DNA of 64,000 bases. It comes from Paraglaciecola psychrophila 170. GTDB lineage: Bacteria > Pseudomonadota > Gammaproteobacteria > Enterobacterales > Alteromonadaceae. This document shows, in pieces, positions 55,733 to 64,000 of this stretch (the first letter of the stretch is position 1; each line of letters begins with the position of its first letter). The position numbers and the translations under genes are program-made. The notes beneath the pieces were generated by a model. It searched no databases and was not told the origin of the DNA. It saw nothing but the letters and a program-made list of their open reading frames with translations. The stretch covers positions 4,712,001 through 4,776,000 of the forward strand of contig NC_020514.1 of assembly GCF_000347635.1 (NCBI RefSeq), read 5' to 3'.

Positions 55733-56686
55733 CTACTCAGCAAGTATAACTCGATTTTTGCCCGCAGCTTTTGCTTGATATAATGATTTATCAGCCATAT
55801 CTAACCATTGTGTACTATCCTTATAAGTATGTTTAAAACCTGCAATGCCGATACTGACAGTGAATGAAATATTCATCTCATCATGAACCACAACACATTT
55901 CTCAACTAAACGGCGAACACGCTCGGCTACAAACTCTACGTTAGCAACAGGTGTATCGGGCAGTATGACAGCAAACTCTTCACCCCCGTAACGACCAGCA
56001 AGATCCGTTTCTCGGGTAGCTTTTTTGATAATACCAGCCAAAGTTTTAATGACCTCATCACCGGCAGGATGGCCATAAGTATCATTCACTTTCTTGAAAT
56101 TGTCGATATCCAACATTATAAGCGCTGAAGGGCTTTCACTGCGCTTATCTCTCTTGTACTCCATCACAAACTGCTCTTCCCAGAAACGTCTATTGTAAAG
56201 TCCTGTCAAACCGTCGACGCGGCTAACTTTTTCCAACTGGCTATTGAGCGATTGCATACCCAAGCGGCTTACTGCCTCATCTGTCACATCGTATATCACC
56301 AAACACACCTGCTCTACTTTACCCGTCAAAGATGCTAACGGAAAAATCGTGATGTTTTGGTACATATGATTAGCTTGGGAAGTGATGGGACGATTGCAGT
56401 CAAAATGAAATAAGTACGGACGCTGCTCCCAAATAATAAATACCGGGCTCTTTAATGAAAATGCTGGAGCCGCTTTGCGAGTAAACCACTCTTCATCTAT
56501 TTCAGGAAAAAACTCAAATAAGTTTTTGTTTTGAATCATCCCCGGCACAATACTGCTGTGGTTTTCCATAAATTGGTTCCACACCTGCACATTAAAGTCT
56601 TTATCTAACACCACAATCCCTACCTCAATAGAACCGAGAAGGTCGTGTTTCCAATGCATTTCCGCCAAACTACTATCAACTGCCAT
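55733..56686 (-). CDS. PAS-GGDEF diguanylate cyclase
   Basis: 317 residues. The N-terminal PAS domain (LLGSIEVGIVVLDKDFNVQVWNQFMENH) is a probable signal input. The GGDEF domain has DGLTGLYNRRFWEEQF, MLDIDNFKKVNDTYGHPAGDEV and the active site RYGGEEFAVILP. An RETD I-site lies five residues before the GGEEF motif, so product inhibition by c-di-GMP is expected. It follows the REC-CheC gene by 11 bp on the same strand, so the two are co-transcribed. Confidence 0.92.
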   Translation of the reverse strand: MAVDSSLAEMHWKHDLLGSIEVGIVVLDKDFNVQVWNQFMENHSSIVPGMIQNKNLFEFFPEIDEEWFTRKAAPAFSLKSPVFIIWEQRPYLFHFDCNRPITSQANHMYQNITIFPLASLTGKVEQVCLVIYDVTDEAVSRLGMQSLNSQLEKVSRVDGLTGLYNRRFWEEQFVMEYKRDKRSESPSALIMLDIDNFKKVNDTYGHPAGDEVIKTLAGIIKKATRETDLAGRYGGEEFAVILPDTPVANVEFVAERVRRLVEKCVVVHDEMNISFTVSIGIAGFKHTYKDSTQWLDMADKSLYQAKAAGKNRVILAE

Positions 56687-56697
56687 AAAATCAGACC

Positions 56698-57714
56698 TTA
56701 ATAATGGGATGTGACAAGTTTATCGAATACTAAGTCGATAGATTTGTTCGGGAATAAGAGTAACAAGTCAAAGTTTATATTTTGGCTTTTAATAGAGTAG
56801 GCAATTTCGATTGCCAACATATCTTCTTTTCTATGTGTCGTCGTTTTGAGGATATCGTCTAGATCGCAGTGTCGGCCCAAAATAATCGGATGATTATGGC
56901 TAAATACACAGTGAAGCTGTTCTGAGAGTGCTCTTAAACAAGCTCCAATCAAAATATTGGACACGTCCATCAAGGCTTCAAGCTCCAATGAATGGCTACT
57001 TTTATCATCGCTATATTTAAGAAGCTTGACCATATTACCAAAGTTAGAGTCATTAAAAATAACTAACGCTTCTCCATTAATACCAGCGCTAATGAAACCT
57101 TGTGATACTGCTGACACACTTTCGTTACGCTGAATATCGGCTATAGCCATGTGTAATTCAGTATTAGTAATCAAGTTAACATTTGGAATAGGCAGGTCAA
57201 TAAATTCACCCAAAAGTGTAGCTAAACTTTCACCGGCCTTCCCCATCGCCACGTTAGCCATTTCACGATAAACATCTAATTTTTCTGTATGGGAATCTTT
57301 AGCAGTAGGTTCAACGTCTTCAGCACGTTTACTGGCTGATGCTTCACCCGAATACAATCCAAATTGAACCAGAATTTCTATTAGTTTAGCATTATCGGTT
57401 GGCTTGCGAATAAACTCTAATGCCCCCAATGCCAGCATGCGTGCGCGAGCCTCCGGCTGCACATCACCAGACACCACAATAACCATGGTAGGCAAGTCCT
57501 CATCCTTGATGATTTGCATGGTCTCGTAGCCGTCCATGATAGGCATATTTAAATCTAGAAACATCACATCCGCTTTACCAGCTCTGATCATTTCTAATGC
57601 TTCCTGTCCATGCTCAGCGAAGCTTATATCAACATCCCATCCATCTGGAATAGATCTTTGCATTTGTTTACGAGCAAAACTCGAATCATCACAAATAAGT
57701 ACAGGAGTAGTCAT
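56698..57714 (-). CDS. response regulator with C-terminal CheC/CheX-like phosphatase domain
   Basis: 338 residues. The receiver domain (CDDSSFARKQ, phospho-Asp54 in VMFLDLNMPIMDGYE, Lys in EFIRKPTDN) is fused to a CheC-like domain with the repeated helices EMANVAMGKAGESLATLLGEFI and ALMDVSNILIGACLRALSEQL. The latter preserve the E/N pairs of the CheC active sites. Such fusions are predicted to control receiver phosphorylation, and here the adjacent diguanylate cyclase suggests a c-di-GMP or chemotaxis-linked output. No CheA or methyl-accepting protein is near. Start ATG 57714. Confidence 0.88.
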   Translation of the reverse strand: MTTPVLICDDSSFARKQMQRSIPDGWDVDISFAEHGQEALEMIRAGKADVMFLDLNMPIMDGYETMQIIKDEDLPTMVIVVSGDVQPEARARMLALGALEFIRKPTDNAKLIEILVQFGLYSGEASASKRAEDVEPTAKDSHTEKLDVYREMANVAMGKAGESLATLLGEFIDLPIPNVNLITNTELHMAIADIQRNESVSAVSQGFISAGINGEALVIFNDSNFGNMVKLLKYSDDKSSHSLELEALMDVSNILIGACLRALSEQLHCVFSHNHPIILGRHCDLDDILKTTTHRKEDMLAIEIAYSIKSQNINFDLLLLFPNKSIDLVFDKLVTSHY

Positions 57715-57755
57715 ATGGACTTTATCACCTAATTCTGATCTGTCTAATGAACAAT

Positions 57756-58589
57756 TTAAATAGCCACCAGTGCTTTGATGTGGTCATGTGCCTGATAGTC
57801 TTTTAATTCGAAATCATTGATTCCAAACGCAAATATATCGTGAATACTAGGGTTAATTATCATTTTTGGCAAGGGGTAAGGTTCACGAGTTAATTGTAAA
57901 CTTGCTTGTTCTAGGTGATTTACATATAAATGAGCATCGCCCAGGGTATGAATAAAATCTCCCAGTTGTAAATTACAGACTTGTGCTAACATCATGGTTA
58001 ACAGCGCATAACTAGCAATGTTAAAAGGCACACCCAGAAAGATATCGCCACTGCGTTGGTATAACTGACAAGATAACTTGCCTTCTAATACATAGAACTG
58101 AAACATCGTATGACAGGGTGGTAATGCCTGCTTGCCCTGTTCAGCATTTTCTTTAGGCGAAAAAGAAGTATCTGGTAATACAGCGGGATTCCAGGCGCTA
58201 ACAATTAACCGTCTTGAGTCTGGATTGGTTTTGATTTGTTGAACTAGCTCACTGATTTGATCAATAACTTGTCCATCTACCCCTTCCCAACTGCGCCATT
58301 GCTTTCCGTAAACAGGTCCTAATTCACCGTCATCGGTAGCCCATCCGTCCCAAATCTTGACATTATTTTCAGACAAATAAGCGATATTCGTTTCGCCTTT
58401 TAAAAACCATAAAAGTTCGTGAATAATAGATCTCATGTGACACTTTTTAGTCGTGACCAAAGGAAACCCTGCATTCAAATCAAAACGCATCTGGTAACCG
58501 AACACACTGAGAGTACCTGTACCGGTTCGATCTTCTTTTTTAACGCCTGTGTCTAATACGTGACGCATTAGTTGTAAATACTGTTGCAT
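57756..58589 (-). CDS. thyA: thymidylate synthase
   Basis: 277 residues, 13 more than E. coli because of an insertion just before the catalytic cysteine ([19 protein letters not shown]; Cys159 versus Cys146). It methylates dUMP to dTMP with methylene-THF. Other features: [28 protein letters not shown] [12 protein letters not shown], and [19 protein letters not shown]. It follows ptsP on the same strand with 57 bp between, where E. coli has lgt. Start ATG at 58589. Confidence 0.97.
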   Translation of the reverse strand: MQQYLQLMRHVLDTGVKKEDRTGTGTLSVFGYQMRFDLNAGFPLVTTKKCHMRSIIHELLWFLKGETNIAYLSENNVKIWDGWATDDGELGPVYGKQWRSWEGVDGQVIDQISELVQQIKTNPDSRRLIVSAWNPAVLPDTSFSPKENAEQGKQALPPCHTMFQFYVLEGKLSCQLYQRSGDIFLGVPFNIASYALLTMMLAQVCNLQLGDFIHTLGDAHLYVNHLEQASLQLTREPYPLPKMIINPSIHDIFAFGINDFELKDYQAHDHIKALVAI

Positions 58590-58646
58590 GTTTACTCGTC
58601 TCTCTTTACTTCATTTACTTCATTGCACTTAAAGATTTAATTTATC

Positions 58647-60935
58647 TTAAATTCCAGCACGAACCAAGCCACCTAAACCAATTGATTCGAGATAATTATT
58701 TATTTCTTCACGCACATCTTGTGGATTATTTAAGGTCAACACTTTGGCTAGCAATTGTTCTGCACTACCAAGATGAATATTGCGTATTATCCATTTCACT
58801 TTGAGTAGGTTATGGTTATTCATGCTGAGCTTTCGATACCCCATTGCAAGTAGTAATACAACACCACCGGGTTCTCCCGCTAACTCACCGCAAACAGTCA
58901 CCGGCACTTGAAATAATTCAGAATGTTTAGCAATGGTATGCAAAGCGCTTAATACCGCAGGGTGATAACTATCGTATAGTTCAGCCACGCGTGAGTTGTT
59001 GCGGTCTACCGCTAATAAATATTGGGTTAAATCGTTACTTCCAACTGAGAAAAAGTCAACAATTTTAGATAGCTGAGGTAGCTGATAAAGAACCGCTGGT
59101 ACTTCAAGCATCACCCCAATTTTAGGCATCTGTAGGCTTTCACCATGCTCTTGCGCCTCTTCTTCAACCTCATAAAAAGCTTGCCTAATAAGACGTTTAG
59201 CTTCGCTAACTTCACTGACCGAGGTTATCATCGGCAACATAATACTTAAATTATCCAAACCAATACTGGCTCGTAGCATCGCCCTAATTTGCACTAAAAA
59301 GATTTCAGGGTGATCGAGTGTCAGGCGAATCCCTCGCCAACCTAAAAATGGGTTTTCTTCAGAGATAGGAAAATAAGGTAAAGGTTTGTCTCCCCCCACA
59401 TCTAAAGTACGCATAGTGAATGGCTTGTTAGGCTCAGCTTCAAGTAGAGTTCTGTATAACTCTACTTGCTCTTGTTCAGTGGGGAATCGTTCACGCATCA
59501 TAAAAGGTATTTCAGTGCGAAACAGCCCTACGCCATCAGAAAATGGATTATCATTTTTTTCTGCTTCAAGTGACAAACCGGCATTGGTAAAGAGTCGTAT
59601 TTCACAGTTGTCAGTAGTGATGGCCGGCAAAGTATCTTCAGAACGAATCCGCTCAGATAACAATTGCTCTTCAAGCACTAGCTGGTCAAACTCACGCCTA
59701 ATCGTGGCATTTGGCGAAACAATTACGTCACCCGTGTAGCCGTCGAGTAAAATTTCTTTTTCGTTCAGCAAAGCAATAGGTATATTACTCAGCCCCATCA
59801 CAGCAGGCACACCCATGGCTCTGGCCATAATAGCTGCATGGGAGTTATTTGAACCACGCATCGACACTATGCCCATGAGCTTTTCACTAGGAAATTCCGC
59901 TAACATTACGGCAGTAACTTCTTCAGCAACAAGAATCGAATGTTCCGGTGGTTCTCGTTTCACCAGATTTTTAGCACTAATGCCCATTATATTGGCTAAT
60001 ACCCGATTCCCCATATCCTCAACATCTACAGCACGTTCGCGCATATAAGGGTCATTCATGGCTTGGAATTGACGGATATAATTCTCTACAACCATTTTTA
60101 AAGAGGTAGGCGCATCCCATCCCAATTTAATTTCTTTTTCAACATCTCGACCTAGACTGTTTGCATCAAGCAAGTGGTAATAAAGCTGAAAAATGGCACG
60201 CACATCATCAGGTACTTCACCCTGAATTCGCTCAGATAAAATGGCCATATCGGCTTGGGTTTGTTTCACTGCCTGACGGTAATTTTGAACTTGTGTTTGC
60301 TTATTTTTACTGCGCTTAGGAACATGATTACGAATACTGACCATCATGTTTTGTAAATAGCCTACACCACTGGCTAGTCCGGAAGAGCCTGGCACACCCT
60401 TTAACGATTTTTGCCAATCTTTGGGAATATTTTCTTGTAAAAGATTAATCGAGCCCCGCGCTTTAGCATTAGCAATTTCAACTGCCAATTGCATCGCCAG
60501 TGTCACCAAAAACGCTTCTTCGTCTTCACTAAAGCGTCTTTTATGTTGCTGCTGAAGTGTTAACACGCCTAATACTTTGCGTTGATGGATTATCGGCGCA
60601 CCCAAAAAAGCGTGGTAATTATCTTCTTGTACTTCTGGATAATGTTTAAAGCGAGGATGCCTTTGAGCATCGCTAATATTGAGTGGCTCTTCACGTTGGC
60701 CGATTAAGCCGACTAAACCTTCAGAAAAACCAATAGAAACTTGGCCCACAGCACTTTTTGCTAAGCCTTCAGTCGCGACCAACATAAAATGCTGATGTTC
60801 GTAGTCAGCTAAATAAATACTACATGAGTCAACTTTTAAAGCTTCTATCAACCTGTTTGCCAAACAGCTTAAAGCATCGTCAAATACAGGGATTTGATTC
60901 ACTTCTTGAACGATGCGTTTAAGCGTGGTTAACAT
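58647..60935 (-). CDS. ptsP: PEP-protein phosphotransferase PtsP (EI-Ntr)
   Basis: 762 residues. Nitrogen-related PTS enzyme I: the N-terminal GAF domain (about 15-155, SCSIYLADYEHQHFMLVATEGL) is followed by the EI N-terminal domain (VPGSSGLASGVGYL), the phosphorylated His366 in MRGSNNSHAAIMARAMGVPAVMG, and the PEP-binding TIM barrel (GVGLFRTEIPFM, VGSNDLTQYLLAVDRNN, VTVCGELAG). It starts the EI-Ntr, NPr, EIIA-Ntr relay. The gap to rppH (61252) is 316 bp and contains a large perfect hairpin. Confidence 0.96.
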   Translation of the reverse strand: MLTTLKRIVQEVNQIPVFDDALSCLANRLIEALKVDSCSIYLADYEHQHFMLVATEGLAKSAVGQVSIGFSEGLVGLIGQREEPLNISDAQRHPRFKHYPEVQEDNYHAFLGAPIIHQRKVLGVLTLQQQHKRRFSEDEEAFLVTLAMQLAVEIANAKARGSINLLQENIPKDWQKSLKGVPGSSGLASGVGYLQNMMVSIRNHVPKRSKNKQTQVQNYRQAVKQTQADMAILSERIQGEVPDDVRAIFQLYYHLLDANSLGRDVEKEIKLGWDAPTSLKMVVENYIRQFQAMNDPYMRERAVDVEDMGNRVLANIMGISAKNLVKREPPEHSILVAEEVTAVMLAEFPSEKLMGIVSMRGSNNSHAAIMARAMGVPAVMGLSNIPIALLNEKEILLDGYTGDVIVSPNATIRREFDQLVLEEQLLSERIRSEDTLPAITTDNCEIRLFTNAGLSLEAEKNDNPFSDGVGLFRTEIPFMMRERFPTEQEQVELYRTLLEAEPNKPFTMRTLDVGGDKPLPYFPISEENPFLGWRGIRLTLDHPEIFLVQIRAMLRASIGLDNLSIMLPMITSVSEVSEAKRLIRQAFYEVEEEAQEHGESLQMPKIGVMLEVPAVLYQLPQLSKIVDFFSVGSNDLTQYLLAVDRNNSRVAELYDSYHPAVLSALHTIAKHSELFQVPVTVCGELAGEPGGVVLLLAMGYRKLSMNNHNLLKVKWIIRNIHLGSAEQLLAKVLTLNNPQDVREEINNYLESIGLGGLVRAGI

Positions 60936-61251
60936 TAGAAGTATTTATCTCTCATGTCTGAAGGTGAAGGGCGTATTGATTTTTCGTATATCACCGAGAC
61001 TCAGGTCATTTATTTAGATACCTAGGCGTTCACTTTTCGTTTAGTCATTATAAACGAAAAGTGAACGACGAATTTAGGCTAATAAATTGCCCATTACTCG
61101 GATACCGACCCGAATGGTTTTCCTCAAAATACCCTCTCTCAGCTTTAAAAATCCGTTTATTTGGATGACCAAACATCACTGATTTTGACTTGATTGAGCG
61201 CATCTTGAGGAGAACCTCGGCGCAATACTAAAAGTCAATACGCCATTTTAA
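60936..61251. other. 316-bp gap between rppH and ptsP
   Basis: Holds the perfect 17-bp inverted repeat at 61027-61067. A 51-codon reverse-strand frame (61048-61203, starting MRSIKSKSVMFGHPN) has no resemblance to a known protein and ends inside the hairpin, so I do not call it a gene. In E. coli rppH and ptsP are adjacent, so the extra sequence here is unusual. Confidence 0.5.
61027..61067. repeat. perfect 17-bp inverted repeat, 7-nt loop
   Basis: CGTTCACTTTTCGTTTA (61027-61043) and TAAACGAAAAGTGAACG (61051-61067) pair without mismatch, loop GTCATTA. It is in the leader of ptsP or the trailer of rppH on the reverse strand. There is no run of T after it, so it is more likely an RNA leader structure, processing site or operator than a terminator. 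Confidence 0.85.
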
Positions 61252-61782
61252 TTAGGCCTTTCTACGACGCTTTGATTTTTGATAGCCACCCTGATTTTGC
61301 CCTATAATATCAGGCATAGCAGTAGGTGAAAACTCCTTCATCACACGGCGATACACATCCCGTTTGAAGGAAACCACATTGCGCACCGGGTACCAAAAAC
61401 TCACCCAGCGCCAGTCGTCAAATTCAGGATGGCCTGATTGTAATAAGTCCACATCCTCTTCTTTACAGACAAGTTGCAGTAAAAACCACTTCTGCTTTTG
61501 TCCGATACAAACAGGACTGCTTCCCTGCCTAACCAATCGCTTAGGCAGTTTGTAACGCAACCAATTCTTGGTAACAGCCATAACTTTTACATGTTCTGGC
61601 TTTAAACCTACTTCTTCATGGAGTTCGCGATACATCGTTTGTTCGGCAGTTTCACCTTCATCGATTCCGCCTTGCGGAAACTGCCAAGAATGCTGCCCAT
61701 AGCGCCTTGCCCAAAAAACCTGGCCTAACTCATTGCAAATCACTATGCCAACATTGGCGCGGAATCCTTCGGCATCAATCAC
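61252..61782 (-). CDS. rppH: RNA pyrophosphohydrolase RppH
   Basis: 176 residues. It removes pyrophosphate from 5' triphosphate RNA, initiating decay. The Nudix box is complete ([20 protein letters not shown] then VGL, residues about 39-61), and the N-terminus [25 protein letters not shown] is typical. The C-terminal tail is basic ([13 protein letters not shown]). Divergent from mutH and upstream of ptsP, the conserved gammaproteobacterial order. Confidence 0.96.
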   Translation of the reverse strand: MIDAEGFRANVGIVICNELGQVFWARRYGQHSWQFPQGGIDEGETAEQTMYRELHEEVGLKPEHVKVMAVTKNWLRYKLPKRLVRQGSSPVCIGQKQKWFLLQLVCKEEDVDLLQSGHPEFDDWRWVSFWYPVRNVVSFKRDVYRRVMKEFSPTAMPDIIGQNQGGYQKSKRRRKA

Positions 61783-61884
61783 TTAGACTCCCGAGAACTC
61801 AATTCTTTTAATATGCTGCATTCTTCCATAAACTACTGCGCATTCAAAGTAATAAAAAAAGTATATATAAGCTAACGGGCCCAA

Positions 61885-62550
61885 ATGAAAATATTTAGTA
61901 TGCCAAAGACCGAACCTAAATCTATCCAAGAGCTAATGCAAAGAGCAGAAATGTTAGCAGGACTTACCCTAGGTGAAGTCGCCGAAGTTGCGCGTATCAA
62001 AGTGCCCGTAAATTTCAAGCGAGAAAAAGGCTGGACCGGTCAACTCATTGAACTGTGCCTCGGAGCCAGCGCAGGCTCTAAGACCCAACAAGATTTTGCC
62101 CAATTAGGCATTGAGTTAAAAACCATTCCTATAGACGAACATGGCAAGCCTTTAGAAACCACCTATGTATGTTATGCACCGTTAACCAATATAGCCGGTA
62201 TAGAATGGCAGACCAGCAGCGTCAAAAATAAAATTCAACAAGTACTTTGGGTGCCAATCGATGGTAGAAGAGAAGTCCCCCCACAAGATAGATGTATCGC
62301 GACCCCTTTTTTATGGTCGCCCAATGCATTTCAAAATAATCAATTAAATACTGATTGGGAAGAGTTGATGGAAATGATAGCCCTTGGCCATATCGAAAGT
62401 ATTACCGCAAGGCACGGTCAATATCTACAATTACGTCCCAAAGCTGCCAATGGCAGTGCATTAACTGAAGCTATTGGTAAAAATGGTCAGGTCATTAACA
62501 CCAGACCAAGAGGCTTTTATTTAAAAAAGAATTTACCCGACAAATCTTAG
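61885..62550 (+). CDS. mutH: mismatch-repair endonuclease MutH
   Basis: 221 residues, against 229 in E. coli. It nicks the unmethylated strand at hemimethylated GATC sites when activated by MutS and MutL. The catalytic triad is in place at Asp70, Glu77 and Lys79 ([13 protein letters not shown]), matching the E. coli numbering. Other family features are [22 protein letters not shown] and [23 protein letters not shown]. It is divergent from rppH. Confidence 0.96.
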   Translation: MKIFSMPKTEPKSIQELMQRAEMLAGLTLGEVAEVARIKVPVNFKREKGWTGQLIELCLGASAGSKTQQDFAQLGIELKTIPIDEHGKPLETTYVCYAPLTNIAGIEWQTSSVKNKIQQVLWVPIDGRREVPPQDRCIATPFLWSPNAFQNNQLNTDWEELMEMIALGHIESITARHGQYLQLRPKAANGSALTEAIGKNGQVINTRPRGFYLKKNLPDKS

Positions 62551-62638
62551 ATACTTTACTTTAAAAATGAAGGACGTTAACGACAAGCCTGAGCTTTGCA
62601 CTCAAGCTTATCGCTACATAAATGCTTGGCATCAAATG

Positions 62639-64000
62639 TTAACTTGGGGTCCTTAGCACCATCAACCTAATCTCAGTCATATCTTCCATAGCAAAGGTAA
62701 TGCCTTCGCGGCCTAAGCCTGACTCTTTCACGCCGCCATAAGGCATGTTGTCTACTCGCCAGCTTGGTACGTCTCCGATGACCACGCCACCTACATCCAA
62801 CTCGTTCCAAGCTTGATGGGCTTTGTAGATATCCCTAGTGAATACCCCTGCTTGCAGGCCAAATTGACTGTTATTCACTTCTTTCAGCGCTTCATCAAAA
62901 TCACTAAATGAGCTGATAATAGAAACTGGGCCAAAAGCTTCTTCGGTATTGATGGCCGCATCATTTGGCACGTTCTCCAATAAGGTGGCTTGCAACATGT
63001 TTCCCTCGCGTTTACCGCCACATAATAAACTAGCACCCGCTCCAACAGCATCTTGTATCCAGGTATCTAATCGTGAAGCTTCTGATTCTGAAATCATCGG
63101 CCCAATAAAGGTATCTTCATTTAATGGGTCACCATGGACTAAGTTTGCGACTTTATCGGTATATCGTTGTTTGAATTCAGCGTAGATTGACTCATGCACA
63201 ATGACTCGTTGAACACTGATACAACTTTGGCCGGACTGGTAATAAGCACCGAATACAATACGTTCGATTGCATCGTTTAAATCCGTGTCAGCATCAACCA
63301 CACAAGCCGCGTTACCGCCTAACTCTAGGATCACCGGTTTCTTACCGGCTTTGGCTTTTAGCTCCCAACCAACTTGCGGCGAACCTGTAAAGCTTAGTAA
63401 CTTGAACCTTTCATCTGTGGTGAACAAATCTGCACCGTCACGGCTACATGGAAGAATCGAAAATGCACCTTTAGGAAGGTCAGTCTCAGCTAATACTTCG
63501 CCAATAATCAAAGCACCTAGCGGCGTTCTGCTGGCCGGCTTAAGTACAAAAGCACAACCTGTGGCGATAGCTGGTGCCACCTTGTGAGCGGCTAAATTTA
63601 ATGGGAAGTTAAAAGGCGAGATAAACGAACATGGACCAATTGGCACGCGTTTGTACATACCAGTGTAACCTTTAGCACGAGGCGTAATCTCAAGGTTTAT
63701 GACTTCGCCATGCATACGCACCGATTCTTCAGCAGCAATTCTGAAGGTATCAATTAAGCGAGTCACTTCACCGCGAGAATCTTTAATGGGTTTACCTGCT
63801 TCAATGCATAAAGCATGGGCCAATTCGTCAAATCTTTCTTCAAAACGCTTTACACAGTGATTAAGAATGTTCTGACGCTCGTAGGGGGCCATTTTATTTA
63901 ATAAAGGCTGACTTGCTGCTGCCGCTGCAATTGCTTGGTCAATAACCTTAGCATCAGCAAGAGCAGTGTGAGTCGCTACTTCATTAGTGTATTTATTGGT
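62639..64000 (-). CDS. NAD(P)-dependent aldehyde dehydrogenase family protein, N-terminus beyond the window
   Basis: At least 453 codons; the frame is open to the right edge with the characteristic opening TNKYTNEVATHTALAD just before it. Key residues: cofactor site GPCSFISPFNFPLNLAAHKVAPA and KPASRTP, the FTGSPQVGWELKA Gly motif, general base Glu in ELGGNAACVVD, and catalytic Cys in YYQSGQSCISVQRV. It ends EDMTEIRLMVLRTPS. It resembles non-phosphorylating GAPDH- and lactaldehyde-type dehydrogenases, but the substrate cannot be fixed. It converges with mutH. The ATG at 63892 is internal, not the start. Confidence 0.92.
   Translation of the reverse strand, partial: TNKYTNEVATHTALADAKVIDQAIAAAAASQPLLNKMAPYERQNILNHCVKRFEERFDELAHALCIEAGKPIKDSRGEVTRLIDTFRIAAEESVRMHGEVINLEITPRAKGYTGMYKRVPIGPCSFISPFNFPLNLAAHKVAPAIATGCAFVLKPASRTPLGALIIGEVLAETDLPKGAFSILPCSRDGADLFTTDERFKLLSFTGSPQVGWELKAKAGKKPVILELGGNAACVVDADTDLNDAIERIVFGAYYQSGQSCISVQRVIVHESIYAEFKQRYTDKVANLVHGDPLNEDTFIGPMISESEASRLDTWIQDAVGAGASLLCGGKREGNMLQATLLENVPNDAAINTEEAFGPVSIISSFSDFDEALKEVNNSQFGLQAGVFTRDIYKAHQAWNELDVGGVVIGDVPSWRVDNMPYGGVKESGLGREGITFAMEDMTEIRLMVLRTPS

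Noticed and set aside
61048..61203. 51-codon reverse frame starting MRSIKSKSVMFGHPN between rppH and ptsP
   Set aside because: Ends inside the 17-bp hairpin; composition is not protein-like; the only support is an ATG with weak upstream purines.

Overview
The window looks like chromosomal DNA from a marine gammaproteobacterium of the Alteromonadales, most likely a Glaciecola/Paraglaciecola/Alteromonas relative. The reasons are its AT-rich composition, the E. coli-like block mutH/rppH/ptsP/thyA, the rapA-rluA pair, a thymidylate synthase with an extra segment before the catalytic Cys, and several small families (DUF3010, DUF3019, DUF3530) that I associate with this order. The species call is inference. 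I see no tRNA, rRNA, CRISPR array, phage or plasmid functions.

Layout. 1-4.0 kb: a periplasmic solute-binding protein, pyrC, and a two-domain acyltransferase resembling OlsF ornithine-lipid synthases. 4.8-12.9 kb: a carboxylate/sugar-acid uptake island with a fuconolactonase-like amidohydrolase, a dctPQM TRAP transporter with its porin, and a divergent Cache-kinase/NarL-type regulator pair. The kinase is frameshifted. Four TAGGT units spaced exactly 14 bp apart sit between transporter and regulator. 13.3-19.5 kb: an envelope-stress-like module with two MipA/OmpV paralogues, an S41 peptidase lipoprotein, a DUF3019 protein and an RstA/RstB-like two-component system. Both mipA promoters carry a match to the E. 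coli RstA box. 19.5-21.2 kb: a hypothetical gene, yjdM and a DinB-fold gene preceded by 11 ATT repeats. 21.5-25.7 kb: xylR (frameshifted) divergent from xylBA. 25.8-29 kb: a phosphatase-like and an AsmA-like protein, then a decayed IS3-family element. 29.7-32.7 kb: GbsR-type regulator with a CIO-type cytochrome bd oxidase. 33-35 kb: a membrane protein followed by dead ridA-like and phyH-like genes. 35-42.6 kb: a choice-of-anchor-I lipoprotein, small housekeeping and unknown genes, and an isolated ureidoglycine aminohydrolase next to a dead GntR regulator. 43.1-46.1 kb: an AraC regulator divergent from a large acyl-CoA dehydrogenase, with a two-site operator candidate. 46.8-64 kb: conserved core genes phoH-like, rapA, rluA, ampG (frameshifted), a diguanylate cyclase with a REC-CheC partner, thyA, ptsP, rppH, mutH, and an aldehyde dehydrogenase running off the right edge.

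A recurring theme is single-base indels in homopolymers (kinase, xylR, ampG, ridA-like, IS3 orfB). Some are compensating pairs in otherwise well conserved genes, which suggests sequencing or assembly error. The ridA-like, phyH-like and gntR genes also carry true stop codons and look genuinely decayed. The most interesting material is regulatory: the RstA-box/MipA/DUF3019/RstAB module, the 14-bp phased operator array, and the ATT microsatellite. All functional statements rest on reading the sequence and remembered family knowledge; no database search was run.
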